Positions 34,112-43,085 of a DNA stretch of 64,000 nt are shown here, piece after piece. Made by a program: the position numbers and the translations under genes. Position 1 is the stretch's first letter. Each line of letters starts with the position of its first letter. The notes under the pieces were generated by a model. The model saw nothing but the letters and a program-made list of their open reading frames with translations. It had not been told where the DNA came from and searched no databases. The stretch is from Solwaraspora sp. WMMD791 (GTDB lineage Bacteria > Actinomycetota > Actinomycetes > Mycobacteriales > Micromonosporaceae), in NCBI RefSeq assembly GCF_029581195.1, contig NZ_CP120737.1, positions 186,001-250,000 of the forward strand, written 5' to 3'.

Positions 34112-34665
34112 CGCAGTACCCGGAGCAGGTCTTCGACCAGGTCCTCGGCGCTGGCCCGGCCCTTTCCGTCGGCCGCGAGGTGGCCGGTGATGGACAGGTC
34201 GGCGGCCCCGTGCGCCAGCGCGCGGACCAGGGCTGCGGCGCGCTCCGGGTCGCCGGCGGGCAGGGCCCCGGCGGCCTGGGCCTCGGCGGTCAGCTCGACG
34301 AGTCGCCGCCAGGTGGCGCCGGCCCGCTCGTGCAGGTCCGTCGAGGCGTTCATCGACCACCCGTATACCAGCGCGAACCGACGGGGATGGTGCTGCGCCC
34401 AGCGTACGTAGTCGAGCAGGACGCGCCGCAGCAGCGCGGCGGCCTCGGTCCGGGGCGTCGGTGTCGCCGTCATGACGCGTTCGAGCCGGTCGAACTCCTG
34501 GATGGCGACGGCCTCCAGCAGGGCCTGCTTGTCGGTGAAGTGCTTGTACGGCGCGTTGTGCGACACGCCGGCCCGACGCCCGACCTCCCGGAGGGTGACC
34601 CGCTCGGGGCCACCCTCGTCGATCAGCGCGGTCGCTGCGGCGACCAGGTCGTCCCGGGTGCTCAT
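34090..34665 (-). CDS. TetR-family transcriptional regulator
   Basis: A 191-residue regulator. The HTH is at about residues 25-47 (REVGRRAGVSHNAPYKHFTDKQALLEAV). The C-terminal part is helical, of the WHG-domain kind. The ATG at 34665 begins 17 bp before a pair of palindromes GGTTGAC-N3-GTCAACC, and an SDR gene diverges on the other side; repression of both genes is likely. The 3' end overlaps the SARP gene by 22 bp. Confidence 0.86.
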   Translation of the reverse strand: MSTRDDLVAAATALIDEGGPERVTLREVGRRAGVSHNAPYKHFTDKQALLEAVAIQEFDRLERVMTATPTPRTEAAALLRRVLLDYVRWAQHHPRRFALVYGWSMNASTDLHERAGATWRRLVELTAEAQAAGALPAGDPERAAALVRALAHGAADLSITGHLAADGKGRASAEDLVEDLLRVLRQAGRSS

Positions 34666-34681
34666 CGTCCGATCCTAGATG

Positions 34682-34732
34682 AGGTTGACGCTGTCAACCT
34701 GGCGACGTACGCTCGGGTTGACAACGTCAACC
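34682..34732. promoter_or_regulatory. Twin palindromic operators between TetR and SDR genes
   Basis: AGGTTGAC-GCT-GTCAACCT (34682-34700) and GGTTGAC-AAC-GTCAACC (34716-34732) are perfect palindromes, 33 bp centre to centre (three helical turns), so two dimers could bind on the same face. Each contains TTGAC, which may also be the -35 of the flanking promoters. Confidence 0.82.
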
Positions 34733-34751
34733 TGTCGAAGGGCTCACTCCG

Positions 34752-35666
34752 ATGAGAACCGTCGTCATCACCGGGGCCACCACCGGCCTCGGACTGCGCG
34801 TCGCCGCCCGGCTCGCCGCCCAGGGCTGGCACGTCGTGCTCGGTCACCGGTCGGAGAGCCGGGGGGAGCAGGCGGCCCGGCAGATCCGCCGCCGGACGCC
34901 CGGGGCGAGCCTCGAACTGCTCCGGATCGACCTGGCCGACCTGCGATCGGTCGCGGACGCCGCCGGGGCACTGCGCCGGTCCGGGCAGCGTCCGCCACTG
35001 CACGCCATCGTCGGCAACGCCGGCATCCAGGTCGTCGACGGGGTACGCCGGTCCGCCGACGGCTACGAGCTCACCTTCGCCACCAACCACCTCGGTCACC
35101 ACCTGCTCGTCACCGGACTGCTCGACGACCTGGCCGCCGGGGCCCGGATCGCGATCGTCAGCAGCGGCACCCACTGGCGGGAGAAGGGCATGGGCTTCCC
35201 GGAGCCGCGTTGGACCAGCGCCCGCGAACTCGCCGACCCGTCCGACGCCGACTCGACCCCGACGGCGGGACGGGTCCGCTACTCCACCTCGAAGCTGGCG
35301 AACATCTACTTCGTCTACGAGCTCGCCCGCCGACTGGACGGGCGGCCGATCAGCGTCAACGCGTACGACCCGGGCCTGATGCCCGACACCAGCCTCTCCC
35401 GCGACTACCCGGCGCTCGCCCGGGCCGGCTACCGGATGGCCGCCCCGCTGATCAGCGCGCTGCTGCCCGGTGCCCGCAGCTCCCGGGCCTCCGCCCGACA
35501 CCTGACCGACCTGGTCGCCGAGGCCCGGTTCGACGGCACCACCGGCGCCTACCTGGAGGGTCCGAAGATCGCCCGGTCCTCGCCCGAGTCGTACGACGTC
35601 GCCCGGGCACAGCAGCTCTGGACCGACAGCGAGTGGCTGATCGCCCAGGCGCTCGCCCGCCGCTGA
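34752..35666 (+). CDS. Short-chain dehydrogenase/reductase
   Basis: A 304-residue classical SDR. TGATTGLG at residues 7-14 binds NAD(P); IVGNAGIQ, ATNHLGHHLLVTGLL and YSTSKLAN (catalytic Tyr and Lys) follow in order, with Ser in VSSGTHWRE. The long middle insert and C-terminal extension are like the protochlorophyllide-reductase/retinol-dehydrogenase group. Substrate unknown. It is the only gene under the divergent TetR operator pair and so probably handles the same inducer. Confidence 0.85.
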   Translation: MRTVVITGATTGLGLRVAARLAAQGWHVVLGHRSESRGEQAARQIRRRTPGASLELLRIDLADLRSVADAAGALRRSGQRPPLHAIVGNAGIQVVDGVRRSADGYELTFATNHLGHHLLVTGLLDDLAAGARIAIVSSGTHWREKGMGFPEPRWTSARELADPSDADSTPTAGRVRYSTSKLANIYFVYELARRLDGRPISVNAYDPGLMPDTSLSRDYPALARAGYRMAAPLISALLPGARSSRASARHLTDLVAEARFDGTTGAYLEGPKIARSSPESYDVARAQQLWTDSEWLIAQALARR

Positions 35667-35669
35667 GCC

Positions 35670-35893
35670 GAGCGGGCGGCATCGTCGCCACCGGCTGGGG
35701 CGGACTGGACGCGGCGGGCCTACCGGACAGTGTCCTGCCCACCACACGCGGGCACCCCACGACTGGTTGTTCCCCGGGTGTCCGCCGTGGTGCATCACCG
35801 CGCGGTGCCGGCACCATCGGTGCGGCGCTGCGCATCACGGCCGAGGACGGCGTCGCGAGCGCGGTCGCGTGGATCGAAGCCGCGGTGGCCTGA
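35670..35893 (+). pseudogene. Decayed C-terminus of a family-1 glycosyltransferase
   Basis: Pieces of a UGT/MGT-type glycosyltransferase C-terminus appear in order but in shifting frames: GIVATGWGGLDAAGLPDSVL, then APHDWLFP, then RVSAVVHH, then GAGTIGAALR, then ITAEDGVASAVAWIEAAVA and a stop. In intact enzymes these read as GWGG...PHDWLFP-x-AAVVHHGGAGT...; about 60 residues between GAALR and ITAEDG are deleted. No start or N-terminal part is present. It is a genuine relic rather than a functional gene. Confidence 0.65.
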
Positions 35894-35914
35894 CCGTCGG
35901 TGGGTGCTCGATGC

Positions 35915-36538
35915 TCACGGACCGGAGTCGGGCCTGGGGCGGACGATGAACCAGATCGCGTGCACCTCCTGGTCGCTGCGGTTCTCCAGCAGGTGCGGGC
36001 GGGACGAGTCGAACACCATGCTGTCCCCGGCGCTGAGCACGACCTCCTGGAAGCCGACCTGGCAGGTCAACTCACCCTCCATGATGTAGGCGTGCTCGTG
36101 GCCGGTGTGCCGCTGGAACCGGCCCGACACACTGGACTTCGCTCCGGGCGGGTAGGTGACCCGCAGGAACTCGGTGCCGGAACCGGTCGCCAGGCCGAGC
36201 TGCTCCCAGACGACACCGCTGTCCATCTCGATCCGTCGGCCCTGGTCGCGGCGCACGATCGCCACCTCGGTGTCCAGCCGGGCCTCGATCGTGGCGGTGG
36301 CGGGGACCGGCGCGGAGCCGTTCGGCGACGGTGGGGTGTCGAACAGGTCGACCATCGACATGTCGAGTGCTTCGACGATCGCGTACAGCGTGCTCACCGA
36401 GGAGCGGGACCGGCCCGTCTCGACCAGTGAGAGCATGCTCGCCGAGACGCCGACCTTCTTGGCGAGCGCCCGCAGCGACATGCCGCGCGCTTGGCGGGCG
36501 GCGCGGATCCGCCCACCCAGGTCTTCCGCCTCAGACAA
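35915..36538 (-). CDS. XRE-cupin transcriptional regulator
   Basis: A 207-residue regulator with an N-terminal helix-turn-helix (IRAARQARGMSLRALAKKVGVSASMLSLVETGRSRSSVSTLY, about 10-52) and a C-terminal cupin sensor (about 120-198: FQRHTGHEHAYIMEGELTCQV, LSAGDSMVFDSSRPHLLEN). TTG 36538 is taken as the start because GGGGTGG lies 7 nt before it; TTG 36544 is an alternative. It is divergent from the long catabolic operon beginning at 36765 and most likely controls it, with a pathway metabolite bound in the cupin. Confidence 0.82.
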   Translation of the reverse strand: MSEAEDLGGRIRAARQARGMSLRALAKKVGVSASMLSLVETGRSRSSVSTLYAIVEALDMSMVDLFDTPPSPNGSAPVPATATIEARLDTEVAIVRRDQGRRIEMDSGVVWEQLGLATGSGTEFLRVTYPPGAKSSVSGRFQRHTGHEHAYIMEGELTCQVGFQEVVLSAGDSMVFDSSRPHLLENRSDQEVHAIWFIVRPRPDSGP

Positions 36539-36764
36539 TGTCAAGCCACCCCAAACAGCCCAATCAGTCGATCCCAGTGAATCTACCCGATCGCGCCCGC
36601 TGTCGGCTAGCTGATGCCGGGATTGCGGTGAGTGTTGTTGAACGAAGTGTTGATTGAGGCTTGACGCGGACGTGGTGTGCGTCTCATCCTGGGCAGGCAC
36701 ATTTCCTGGACGAGTCACCTGGGTTTCAAAGACGTTCACGTAGTTCGACGAAGGGACGGCACCG

Positions 36765-38153
36765 ATGACAGGCAACGTCCTGCTCACGGGAGGAATAGTT
36801 GTCACGTGCGCCGGGTCAGACGAGGTGCTCTGGCCGGCGGACGTACTGATCGACAACGGGGTGATCACGGCCATCGGCCGTGACCTACCCGTCGGCGACG
36901 CACAGCGGGTGGACGTGTCCGGGCGCATCGTCATGCCCGGGCTGGTCGACACCCACCGGCACACCTGGCAGGCGGTAGTCCGCAACATCGCCTCGGACTG
37001 GACCCTGGACCAGTACCTGGTCGGCCTGCATGTCGGGCTGAGCCGCTACTTCCGGCCCGAGGACACCTACGCCGGAACGCTGATCGGCGCGCTGGAAGCG
37101 CTCGACGCCGGCATCACCACCCTGCTCGACTGGTCACACAACCTCTTCACACCCGACCACGCTGATGCCGCCGTCGACGCCCTGACCGACGCCGGACTCC
37201 GCGCGGTGTTCGCCCACGGCGGCGGCGCGCAGCAGTGGGGCGGAGTGATGCCCTCACCGGTGCCACACCCCGAGGCCGACGTACGTCGGCTGCGCGCCGG
37301 CCGGTTCGCCGACAACACCGGCCTGGTCACCATGGGGCTGGCGCTGCGCGGACCGCAGTTCAGCACCCTGGAGGTCACCAAGGGCGACTTCCAGCTCGCC
37401 CGGGAACTGGACCTGCGGGTGTCGGTGCACGTCGGTGACGGACACTGGGGCAAGATCAAACCGATCCACCAGATGAACGGCGAGGGCCTGCTCAGCGACC
37501 AGGTCACCTACGTGCACTGCAACACGCTCGCCGACGACGAGCTGCGCCTGATCGCCGACACCGGCGGCACCGCGTCGATCGCCCCCGACGTGGAGATGCA
37601 GATGGGGCACGGCTGGCCGGCCACCGGGCGGCTGCTCGACCTCGGCGTACGGCCGTCGCTGTCAGTCGACGTGTGCAGTTCCATCGGCGGCGACATGTTC
37701 ACCACCATGCGTACCGCCCTCGCCGTGCAGCGGGCCACCGACAACAGCGCCGCGGTCGCGGCCGGCGAGGCACCCGAGCGGGTCCGGCTGTCCTGCGCCG
37801 ACGTGCTGCGCTTCGCCACCATCGAGGGCGCACGGGCCAACGGGCTGGACGCGGTCACCGGCTCGCTGGAGGTCGGCAAGGCGGCGGACATCGTGATCCT
37901 GGCCGGTGACTCGCTCGCTACGATGCCGATGAACAACCCGGTCGCCTCCATCGTCTACGCCGCTCACCCCGGAATGGTCCGCGACGTGCTGGTGGCCGGC
38001 CGGTTCGTCAAGCGCGACGGCAAACTCGTCGGAGTGGACCTCGACCGGCTGCGCGGCCTCGCTGAAGCCTCCCGCGACCACGTCATCTCCTCTCTCGACG
38101 GCGCGTCGATCGGCGGCGGCTGGCAGCCCGACCCGAAGCTGCTGCTGGCATGA
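36765..38153 (+). CDS. Metal-dependent amidohydrolase (deaminase/chlorohydrolase type)
   Basis: A 462-residue amidohydrolase of the TRZ/ATZ/SsnA-like group. The metal centre is visible: His64 and His66 (VDTHRHTWQ), a later His in VHVGDGHWG, a His in YVHCNTL, and Asp in LSVDVCSS. The N- and C-terminal strands form the small beta-sandwich (LLTGGIVVTCAG ... LVAGRFVKRDGKLVG). Family members hydrolytically deaminate or dechlorinate heterocycles. AAGGGA precedes the ATG. It is the first gene of the operon and overlaps the permease gene in ATGA, so it may process the imported compound; identity of that compound is unknown. Confidence 0.85.
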   Translation: MTGNVLLTGGIVVTCAGSDEVLWPADVLIDNGVITAIGRDLPVGDAQRVDVSGRIVMPGLVDTHRHTWQAVVRNIASDWTLDQYLVGLHVGLSRYFRPEDTYAGTLIGALEALDAGITTLLDWSHNLFTPDHADAAVDALTDAGLRAVFAHGGGAQQWGGVMPSPVPHPEADVRRLRAGRFADNTGLVTMGLALRGPQFSTLEVTKGDFQLARELDLRVSVHVGDGHWGKIKPIHQMNGEGLLSDQVTYVHCNTLADDELRLIADTGGTASIAPDVEMQMGHGWPATGRLLDLGVRPSLSVDVCSSIGGDMFTTMRTALAVQRATDNSAAVAAGEAPERVRLSCADVLRFATIEGARANGLDAVTGSLEVGKAADIVILAGDSLATMPMNNPVASIVYAAHPGMVRDVLVAGRFVKRDGKLVGVDLDRLRGLAEASRDHVISSLDGASIGGGWQPDPKLLLA

Positions 38154-39184
38154 GTGCCCAGACCGTCGCCGGCGCGCCGGCGACGTCGGCGCCACCGTCC
38201 GTACGGCTGGCCGACCCGTTGCGGGTGCAACTCGCCGGCTGGCCCGCGAGCCGCGCCCTGGCCGCGGTCATGGTGCTCTTCGCCGCCAGCGCGATCATCT
38301 CGCCGGCCAGTGTCGGCAGCACGGCGCTGCTGGCCATGCTGCCGTTCGCCGCGCTGACCATGGTGGTCTCGCTCGGTCAGACCCTGGTCGTGCAGCAGGC
38401 CGGCCTCGATCTGTCGGTGGCCGGCGGCATCGCCCTCGGCGCGCTCGTCGTGGCCCGCTACGGCGGCGCGGACGCTCTCGGGCTCGCGCCGGCGATCGGG
38501 CTGGCACTGCTCCTCGCCGCGGTCGCCGGCCTGGCCAGCGGGCTCGTGGTGACCTATCTGGGGCTACCCGCCCTGGTCGTCACGCTGGCCATGAACGCGG
38601 TGCTGCTCGGCTTCGTGCAGTACCTGTCCGGCGGCTACAGCGCCCAGGTCGCCGAGTCGTTCGCCGGCTTCGCGGTGGGCCGTACCCTCGGCCTGCCCAA
38701 CCTGCTCTACCTGGCGGTGGCGCTGGTCGTCGTCGCCCAACTCGTCCTCAAGACCACCGTGATCGGCCGCCGGTTCGAGCTGGTCGGCGCGAACCGGCGG
38801 GCCGCGCACGCGGCCGGCATCAACACCCGGCGCTACACCGTCGCCGCCTACCTGCTGTCCGGGCTGCTCGCCGGGGTCACCGGGGTGCTGCTCGCCGGCT
38901 TCCTGCGCACCACCACGCTCAGCGCGGGGGACAGTTACCTGCTGCCGTCGGTGGCCGCCGTCGTGCTGGGCGGCACCGCACTCACCGGCGGCCGGGGAAG
39001 CCTCGTCGGCACCGCACTGGGCGCGCTGTTCCTCGGCCAGCTCAACCAACTCGTGCAGACGTACAGCCAGACGGCCGCGATCCAGAACATCGTCCAGGCC
39101 GTGATCATCGGCGTGGGCGTGGTGGTCCAACTCAGCCTCGCGGCGCGGCTGCGCCAACGGGCGATCAGACGTACCAGCGGATAA
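38150..39184 (+). CDS. Ribose-type (RbsC-like) ABC transporter permease
   Basis: A 344-residue permease of the branched-chain/ribose family with about 8-10 membrane spans, opening after a 30-residue cytosolic tail. Recognisable signature: SLGQTLVVQQAGLDLSVAGGIALGALVVA and GANRRAAHAAGINTRRYTVAAYLLSGLLAGVTGVLL. It is translationally coupled to the amidohydrolase (ATGA overlap). With the binding protein and the fused ATPase-permease further down it should form one importer with two different permeases. Confidence 0.88.
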   Translation: MSAQTVAGAPATSAPPSVRLADPLRVQLAGWPASRALAAVMVLFAASAIISPASVGSTALLAMLPFAALTMVVSLGQTLVVQQAGLDLSVAGGIALGALVVARYGGADALGLAPAIGLALLLAAVAGLASGLVVTYLGLPALVVTLAMNAVLLGFVQYLSGGYSAQVAESFAGFAVGRTLGLPNLLYLAVALVVVAQLVLKTTVIGRRFELVGANRRAAHAAGINTRRYTVAAYLLSGLLAGVTGVLLAGFLRTTTLSAGDSYLLPSVAAVVLGGTALTGGRGSLVGTALGALFLGQLNQLVQTYSQTAAIQNIVQAVIIGVGVVVQLSLAARLRQRAIRRTSG

Positions 39185-39208
39185 CCCATCCCGTCGAGTC
39201 GAACCCGT

Positions 39209-39226
39209 CGGCGGTGATCTCCGCCG
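39209..39226 (+). promoter_or_regulatory. Intercistronic hairpin before the binding-protein gene
   Basis: CGGCGG-TGATCT-CCGCCG can form a short GC hairpin 24 bp after the permease stop. The following AT-rich stretch (39250-39290) may hold an extra promoter. Such arrangements often raise binding-protein expression over the permeases; here it is only a suggestion. Confidence 0.3.
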
Positions 39227-39307
39227 TCCGGCCCACTGCGGCCGTATCCAGATGAATTTTCACTCTATTTCATGATCCTGATCCATCATCAAGTCAGGAG
39301 AATCCCG

Positions 39308-40486
39308 ATGACACGAACGACGAACCCGCGCCGTAACCGGCGGTCGGCAGCCGTCACCTTGTTCGCTACCGCCTGCCTCACCATCACCGCCTGCTCGTCG
39401 ACCGCCGCCCCGAACGAGGAGACCGGCACCGACGGCGGCACCGTCGCCATCGGCAACACCGGCCCGCTGTCCGATCTGATCGACATGAGCGAGGTCTGCG
39501 GCGACGAACCGGTCACCGTCGGACTGGTCGACGGCTTCGGCACCAACTCGTGGTCGCGGATCCTCCGCGCCGAGATCGAGGACGAGGCACAGAAATGCCC
39601 GGCGATCGAGGGCGTCGAGTACGCCGCCGGCCGCGGCGACCTGCAGGCCACCCTGTCGGCCATCACCGGCATGACCGCCAAGGGCGTCGACATCCTGCTC
39701 GTCGTCCCGTCAGCCGGACCAGGCGCGTCGCACCTGCCGGCGATCCAGGCCGCTCACGCCGCTGGCGTGGTCGTCGTGCCGATCGCCGCCGACCCCACCG
39801 GTACGCCCGGCACCGACTACTTCGACTACGTCGACTGGGACACCCGGCACGACGGCGTGTTGTGGGCACAGTGGATGGTCGACCAGCTCGGTGCCGAGGG
39901 CGGCAACGTCGTCCTGCTCGGCGGCCCGGCCGGCAACGCGGTCAGCCAGCAGGAGCTCGAAGGCATCAACGAGGTCTTCGCCACCGCCCCGCAGATCAAC
40001 GTACTGACCCCGGAGCCGGTCACCACCAACTGGGACCCGGCCATGACCCAGCAGGCGATGGCCGGCCTGCTCGCCAAGTACCCGCAGATCGACGGCGTGA
40101 TCAGCGACTACGGCACCGCCACGATGGGCGCCATCCGGGCGTTCCAGAGCGCCGGCCGGCCGCTGGTGCCGATCGCCACCACCGACGACAACGAACTGAG
40201 CTGCCTGTTCGACGACGCCAAGGCCGACAACCCGGACTTCGAGTTGGCCACCGTGTCGGCCCGTACCTGGATCGGCCGGGTCGGGCTGCGCAAGGCGCTC
40301 GCGCAGATCAACGGCCTGGACAACCAGGAACCGTCGCTGATCCAGCTCAGCCTCTACGAGGACTCCACCGGAGCCGCCGACGGCGCGGTCACCCCCGCCG
40401 ACGCCTGCCAGCCGGCGCTGCCGCCGGGTGCCTCGCCCTCGTCGCAGCTGTCCGCCGACGACCTCGCTGCCTTGTTCGAGGGCTGA
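39308..40486 (+). CDS. Periplasmic-binding-protein type 1 (RbsB-like) lipoprotein
   Basis: A 392-residue solute-binding lipoprotein: basic N-terminus, hydrophobic core, lipobox LTITACSS with Cys at about 29. The mature part is a sugar/autoinducer type I fold (VTVGLVDGFGTNSWSRIL, GVDILLVVPSAGPGASHLPAIQAAHAAGVVVV, IDGVISDYGTATMGAIRAF, IATTDDNELSC). AGGAGAA precedes ATG 39308. Two further cysteines in the mature protein may form a disulfide. It supplies the ligand for the two permeases on either side; the ligand is unknown. Confidence 0.87.
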   Translation: MTRTTNPRRNRRSAAVTLFATACLTITACSSTAAPNEETGTDGGTVAIGNTGPLSDLIDMSEVCGDEPVTVGLVDGFGTNSWSRILRAEIEDEAQKCPAIEGVEYAAGRGDLQATLSAITGMTAKGVDILLVVPSAGPGASHLPAIQAAHAAGVVVVPIAADPTGTPGTDYFDYVDWDTRHDGVLWAQWMVDQLGAEGGNVVLLGGPAGNAVSQQELEGINEVFATAPQINVLTPEPVTTNWDPAMTQQAMAGLLAKYPQIDGVISDYGTATMGAIRAFQSAGRPLVPIATTDDNELSCLFDDAKADNPDFELATVSARTWIGRVGLRKALAQINGLDNQEPSLIQLSLYEDSTGAADGAVTPADACQPALPPGASPSSQLSADDLAALFEG

Positions 40487-40489
40487 CCC

Positions 40490-43027
40490 ATGTCGACGTC
40501 GGTCCGCCACGACACCGTGTTGGCCCTGCGCGGGATCGTCAAGACCTATCCGGGCGTGCGCGCCCTCGACGGGGTCGACCTGACCGTGCGGGCCGGCGAG
40601 GTGCACGCCGTCCTTGGCGAGAACGGGGCCGGAAAGTCCACCCTGGTCGGGGTCGCCGCCGGCGCGGTGGCCCCGGACTCGGGCACCATCACCCTGCTCG
40701 GGCGGGAGCACCGGCGGCTGACCCCGGCGCTGGCCCGTGACGACGGCCTGGCGCTGGTCTACCAGACGCCGGTGCTCGTCGGCAGCCTCACCGTCGCCGA
40801 GTCGATGCTGATGCTGCTGCCCGAGCGGGTCCGGCCCGGCGTCGACCAGGTGGCCGCCTGGACCCGCCGCCACCTCGACGAACTCGGCCTGCCCATCGAC
40901 GCCGCCACCCTGGTCGCCGACCTCACCCCACGCCAGGCGCACCTGGTCGAGATCGCCGCCGCGCTTGGCAGCCAACCGCAGGTGCTCGTCCTCGACGAGC
41001 CCACCGAGGCGCTCGGGCCGGACGAAACCGAGTGGCTGTTCGAACAGGTCCGCCGGCTGGTCGCGGCCGGCGGGGCGGTCGTCTACATCACCCACCGGAT
41101 CCCGGAGATCCGCCAGATCGCGCAGCGGCTCACCGTGCTGCGCGACGGCCGGGTGGTCGACAGCGGCGACGTCGGGACGCACACCGACGAGGAGATCGTC
41201 GAGCTGATCGTCGGGCGCTCACTGGAGACCACCTTCCCGCCAAAGGCCGACCTGCCCACAGCCGGTCCGACCACAGCCGGGCAGGCCGACCCCGACCCGC
41301 CGCTGCTGGCCTTCGACGGTCTCACCGGCACCGGGTTCCGGAGCGTCGACGGCGGGGTACGCCGCGGCGAGATCCTCGGCCTCGCCGGGGTGGAGGGCAA
41401 CGGGCAGCGGCAGTTCCTGCGGGCGCTCGCCGGCCTGGTGCCGGCGAGCGGCCGGGTGGCGGTCGACGGCCGGCCGGTACGGCTGACCGGGCCGGCCGCA
41501 GCCGCCCGCCACGGCATCGTCTTCCTCTCCGGCGAACGGCTGGCCGAAGCGATGTTCGGCCAGCTCAGCGTCCGGGAGAACGTGGCCGCGACGCACCTGC
41601 CGGCGGTGTCGATCGGCAGGGTGCTGCCCCGGCGGAGCGCGGAGCGGCAGACGGTGGCCGCCGCGGTGACCTCCCTGCGGGTCAAGACGGCCACCCTGGA
41701 CAGTCCGGTCGGCGCGCTGTCCGGCGGCAACCAGCAGAAGGCGCTGCTGGCCCGGGCGGCGCTCGGCGAGCCCGCCGTACTGCTGGTCGAGGACCCCACC
41801 CAGGGCGTCGACGCCGGTGCCCGGGTGGAGATCTACCGGGTGCTGCGCGAGCTGGCCGCGCGCGGCGCCGCCGTGGTGGTGCTGTCCACCGACGCGGTCG
41901 AGCTGGAAGGGCTCTGCGACCGGGTGCTGGTCTTCTCCCGGGGCCGGGTGCAGGCCGAACTGGCCGCCGACACGCTCTCCGAACGGCACGTCACCGGCGC
42001 CGCCGTGCTCGCCACCGAAGCGGCGGTCGAGCACGGTGCCAACCGGACTCGCCCGCCCCGGCGGCGGCTGTTCGGTGGCGAGACGCAGACCCTGGCCGTG
42101 CTGGCGATGACCGTCGTCTGCGGAGCGGTCACCGCCGCGGCCTCGCCGGCCTTCCTGAGCCTGATCAGCCTCCAGCAGCTGCTGGTCGCCGCGGCGTCGC
42201 TGGCCCTGGTCGGCCTCGCCCAGCTGGTCGTCGTCCTCACCGGCGGGATCGACCTGTCGGTCGGTTCGACGGTGGCGGTCGCGGTGGTCGCCGTCTCCTT
42301 CTTCGCCGACGGCGCGCCCGCCGTCTTCGCCGTCGGGATCGTCGCGGCTCTCGTCGCCGGCATCCTGGTCGGCCTGATAAACGGGACCCTGGTGACCGCC
42401 GTCGGGCTGCCCCCGGTGGTGGCCACGCTGATCACCGGGATCGGCGTACTCGGGGTGGCGCAACTGCTGCGGCCACTGCCCGGCGGAGCGGCCAGCGGCG
42501 CACTGCGGACCCTGCTCGGCACCACGATCGCCGGCGTACCGCTGACCTTCCTCGTCGCGGTCGCCGCCGGCGTCGCCGGGCACCTGCTGCTGCGCCGCTC
42601 GCGCCTCGGCCGGGCGCTGCGCGCCACCGGCTCCGACCCGGTGCGGGCCGCGCGGATGGGCGTCGACACCACCCGGACCAAACTCACCGGGTACGCCACC
42701 GCCGGCGCGCTGGCCGCGCTCGGCGGGGTGGTGCTGTACGCGCAGACCGGGGTCGGCAACGCCGCCGTCGGCCAGGCGCTCACCCTCGCCTCCGTGGCGG
42801 CGGTGGTACTCGGCGGGGCGAGCATCTTCGGCGGCTCCGGTTCGGCGCTGGCCACCCTCGCCGCCGCACTGTTCCTGCAGACCGTGACCAGCGCGATCAG
42901 TTTCCTGTCGTTCAGCCTCGCCTGGCAGTTCTGGATCCAGGGCGTCCTGGTGGTGGCCGCCGCGTCGGTCCCGCTGCTGCGCAGCCGGCGGCGTCGGCGG
43001 GCCGTCGTCGCGCTCGCCGCCGACTGA
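40490..43027 (+). CDS. Fused ABC ATPase (RbsA-like) and permease (RbsC-like)
   Basis: An 845-residue protein joining a double ATPase to a permease. ATPase 1 (about 10-240) has GENGAGKST, an altered signature LTPRQ, and VLVLDEPTEAL. ATPase 2 (about 262-505) has a degenerate Walker A (GVEGNGQRQ) but an intact LSGGNQQK signature and LLVEDPTQGVD, as is normal for RbsA-type proteins. Residues about 530-840 form 8-10 membrane spans with ASLALVGLAQLVVVLTGGIDLSVGS and GSDPVRAARMGVDTTRTKLTGY. These are two genes in most genomes. GAGGG precedes ATG 40490, 3 nt after the binding-protein stop. Confidence 0.9.
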   Translation: MSTSVRHDTVLALRGIVKTYPGVRALDGVDLTVRAGEVHAVLGENGAGKSTLVGVAAGAVAPDSGTITLLGREHRRLTPALARDDGLALVYQTPVLVGSLTVAESMLMLLPERVRPGVDQVAAWTRRHLDELGLPIDAATLVADLTPRQAHLVEIAAALGSQPQVLVLDEPTEALGPDETEWLFEQVRRLVAAGGAVVYITHRIPEIRQIAQRLTVLRDGRVVDSGDVGTHTDEEIVELIVGRSLETTFPPKADLPTAGPTTAGQADPDPPLLAFDGLTGTGFRSVDGGVRRGEILGLAGVEGNGQRQFLRALAGLVPASGRVAVDGRPVRLTGPAAAARHGIVFLSGERLAEAMFGQLSVRENVAATHLPAVSIGRVLPRRSAERQTVAAAVTSLRVKTATLDSPVGALSGGNQQKALLARAALGEPAVLLVEDPTQGVDAGARVEIYRVLRELAARGAAVVVLSTDAVELEGLCDRVLVFSRGRVQAELAADTLSERHVTGAAVLATEAAVEHGANRTRPPRRRLFGGETQTLAVLAMTVVCGAVTAAASPAFLSLISLQQLLVAAASLALVGLAQLVVVLTGGIDLSVGSTVAVAVVAVSFFADGAPAVFAVGIVAALVAGILVGLINGTLVTAVGLPPVVATLITGIGVLGVAQLLRPLPGGAASGALRTLLGTTIAGVPLTFLVAVAAGVAGHLLLRRSRLGRALRATGSDPVRAARMGVDTTRTKLTGYATAGALAALGGVVLYAQTGVGNAAVGQALTLASVAAVVLGGASIFGGSGSALATLAAALFLQTVTSAISFLSFSLAWQFWIQGVLVVAAASVPLLRSRRRRRAVVALAAD

Positions 43028-43085
43028 GGCCGGCAAGCCCGACCGGGGGCCCGCAGACCCGCGTACGAAGAAGGGGGATCAGCAC

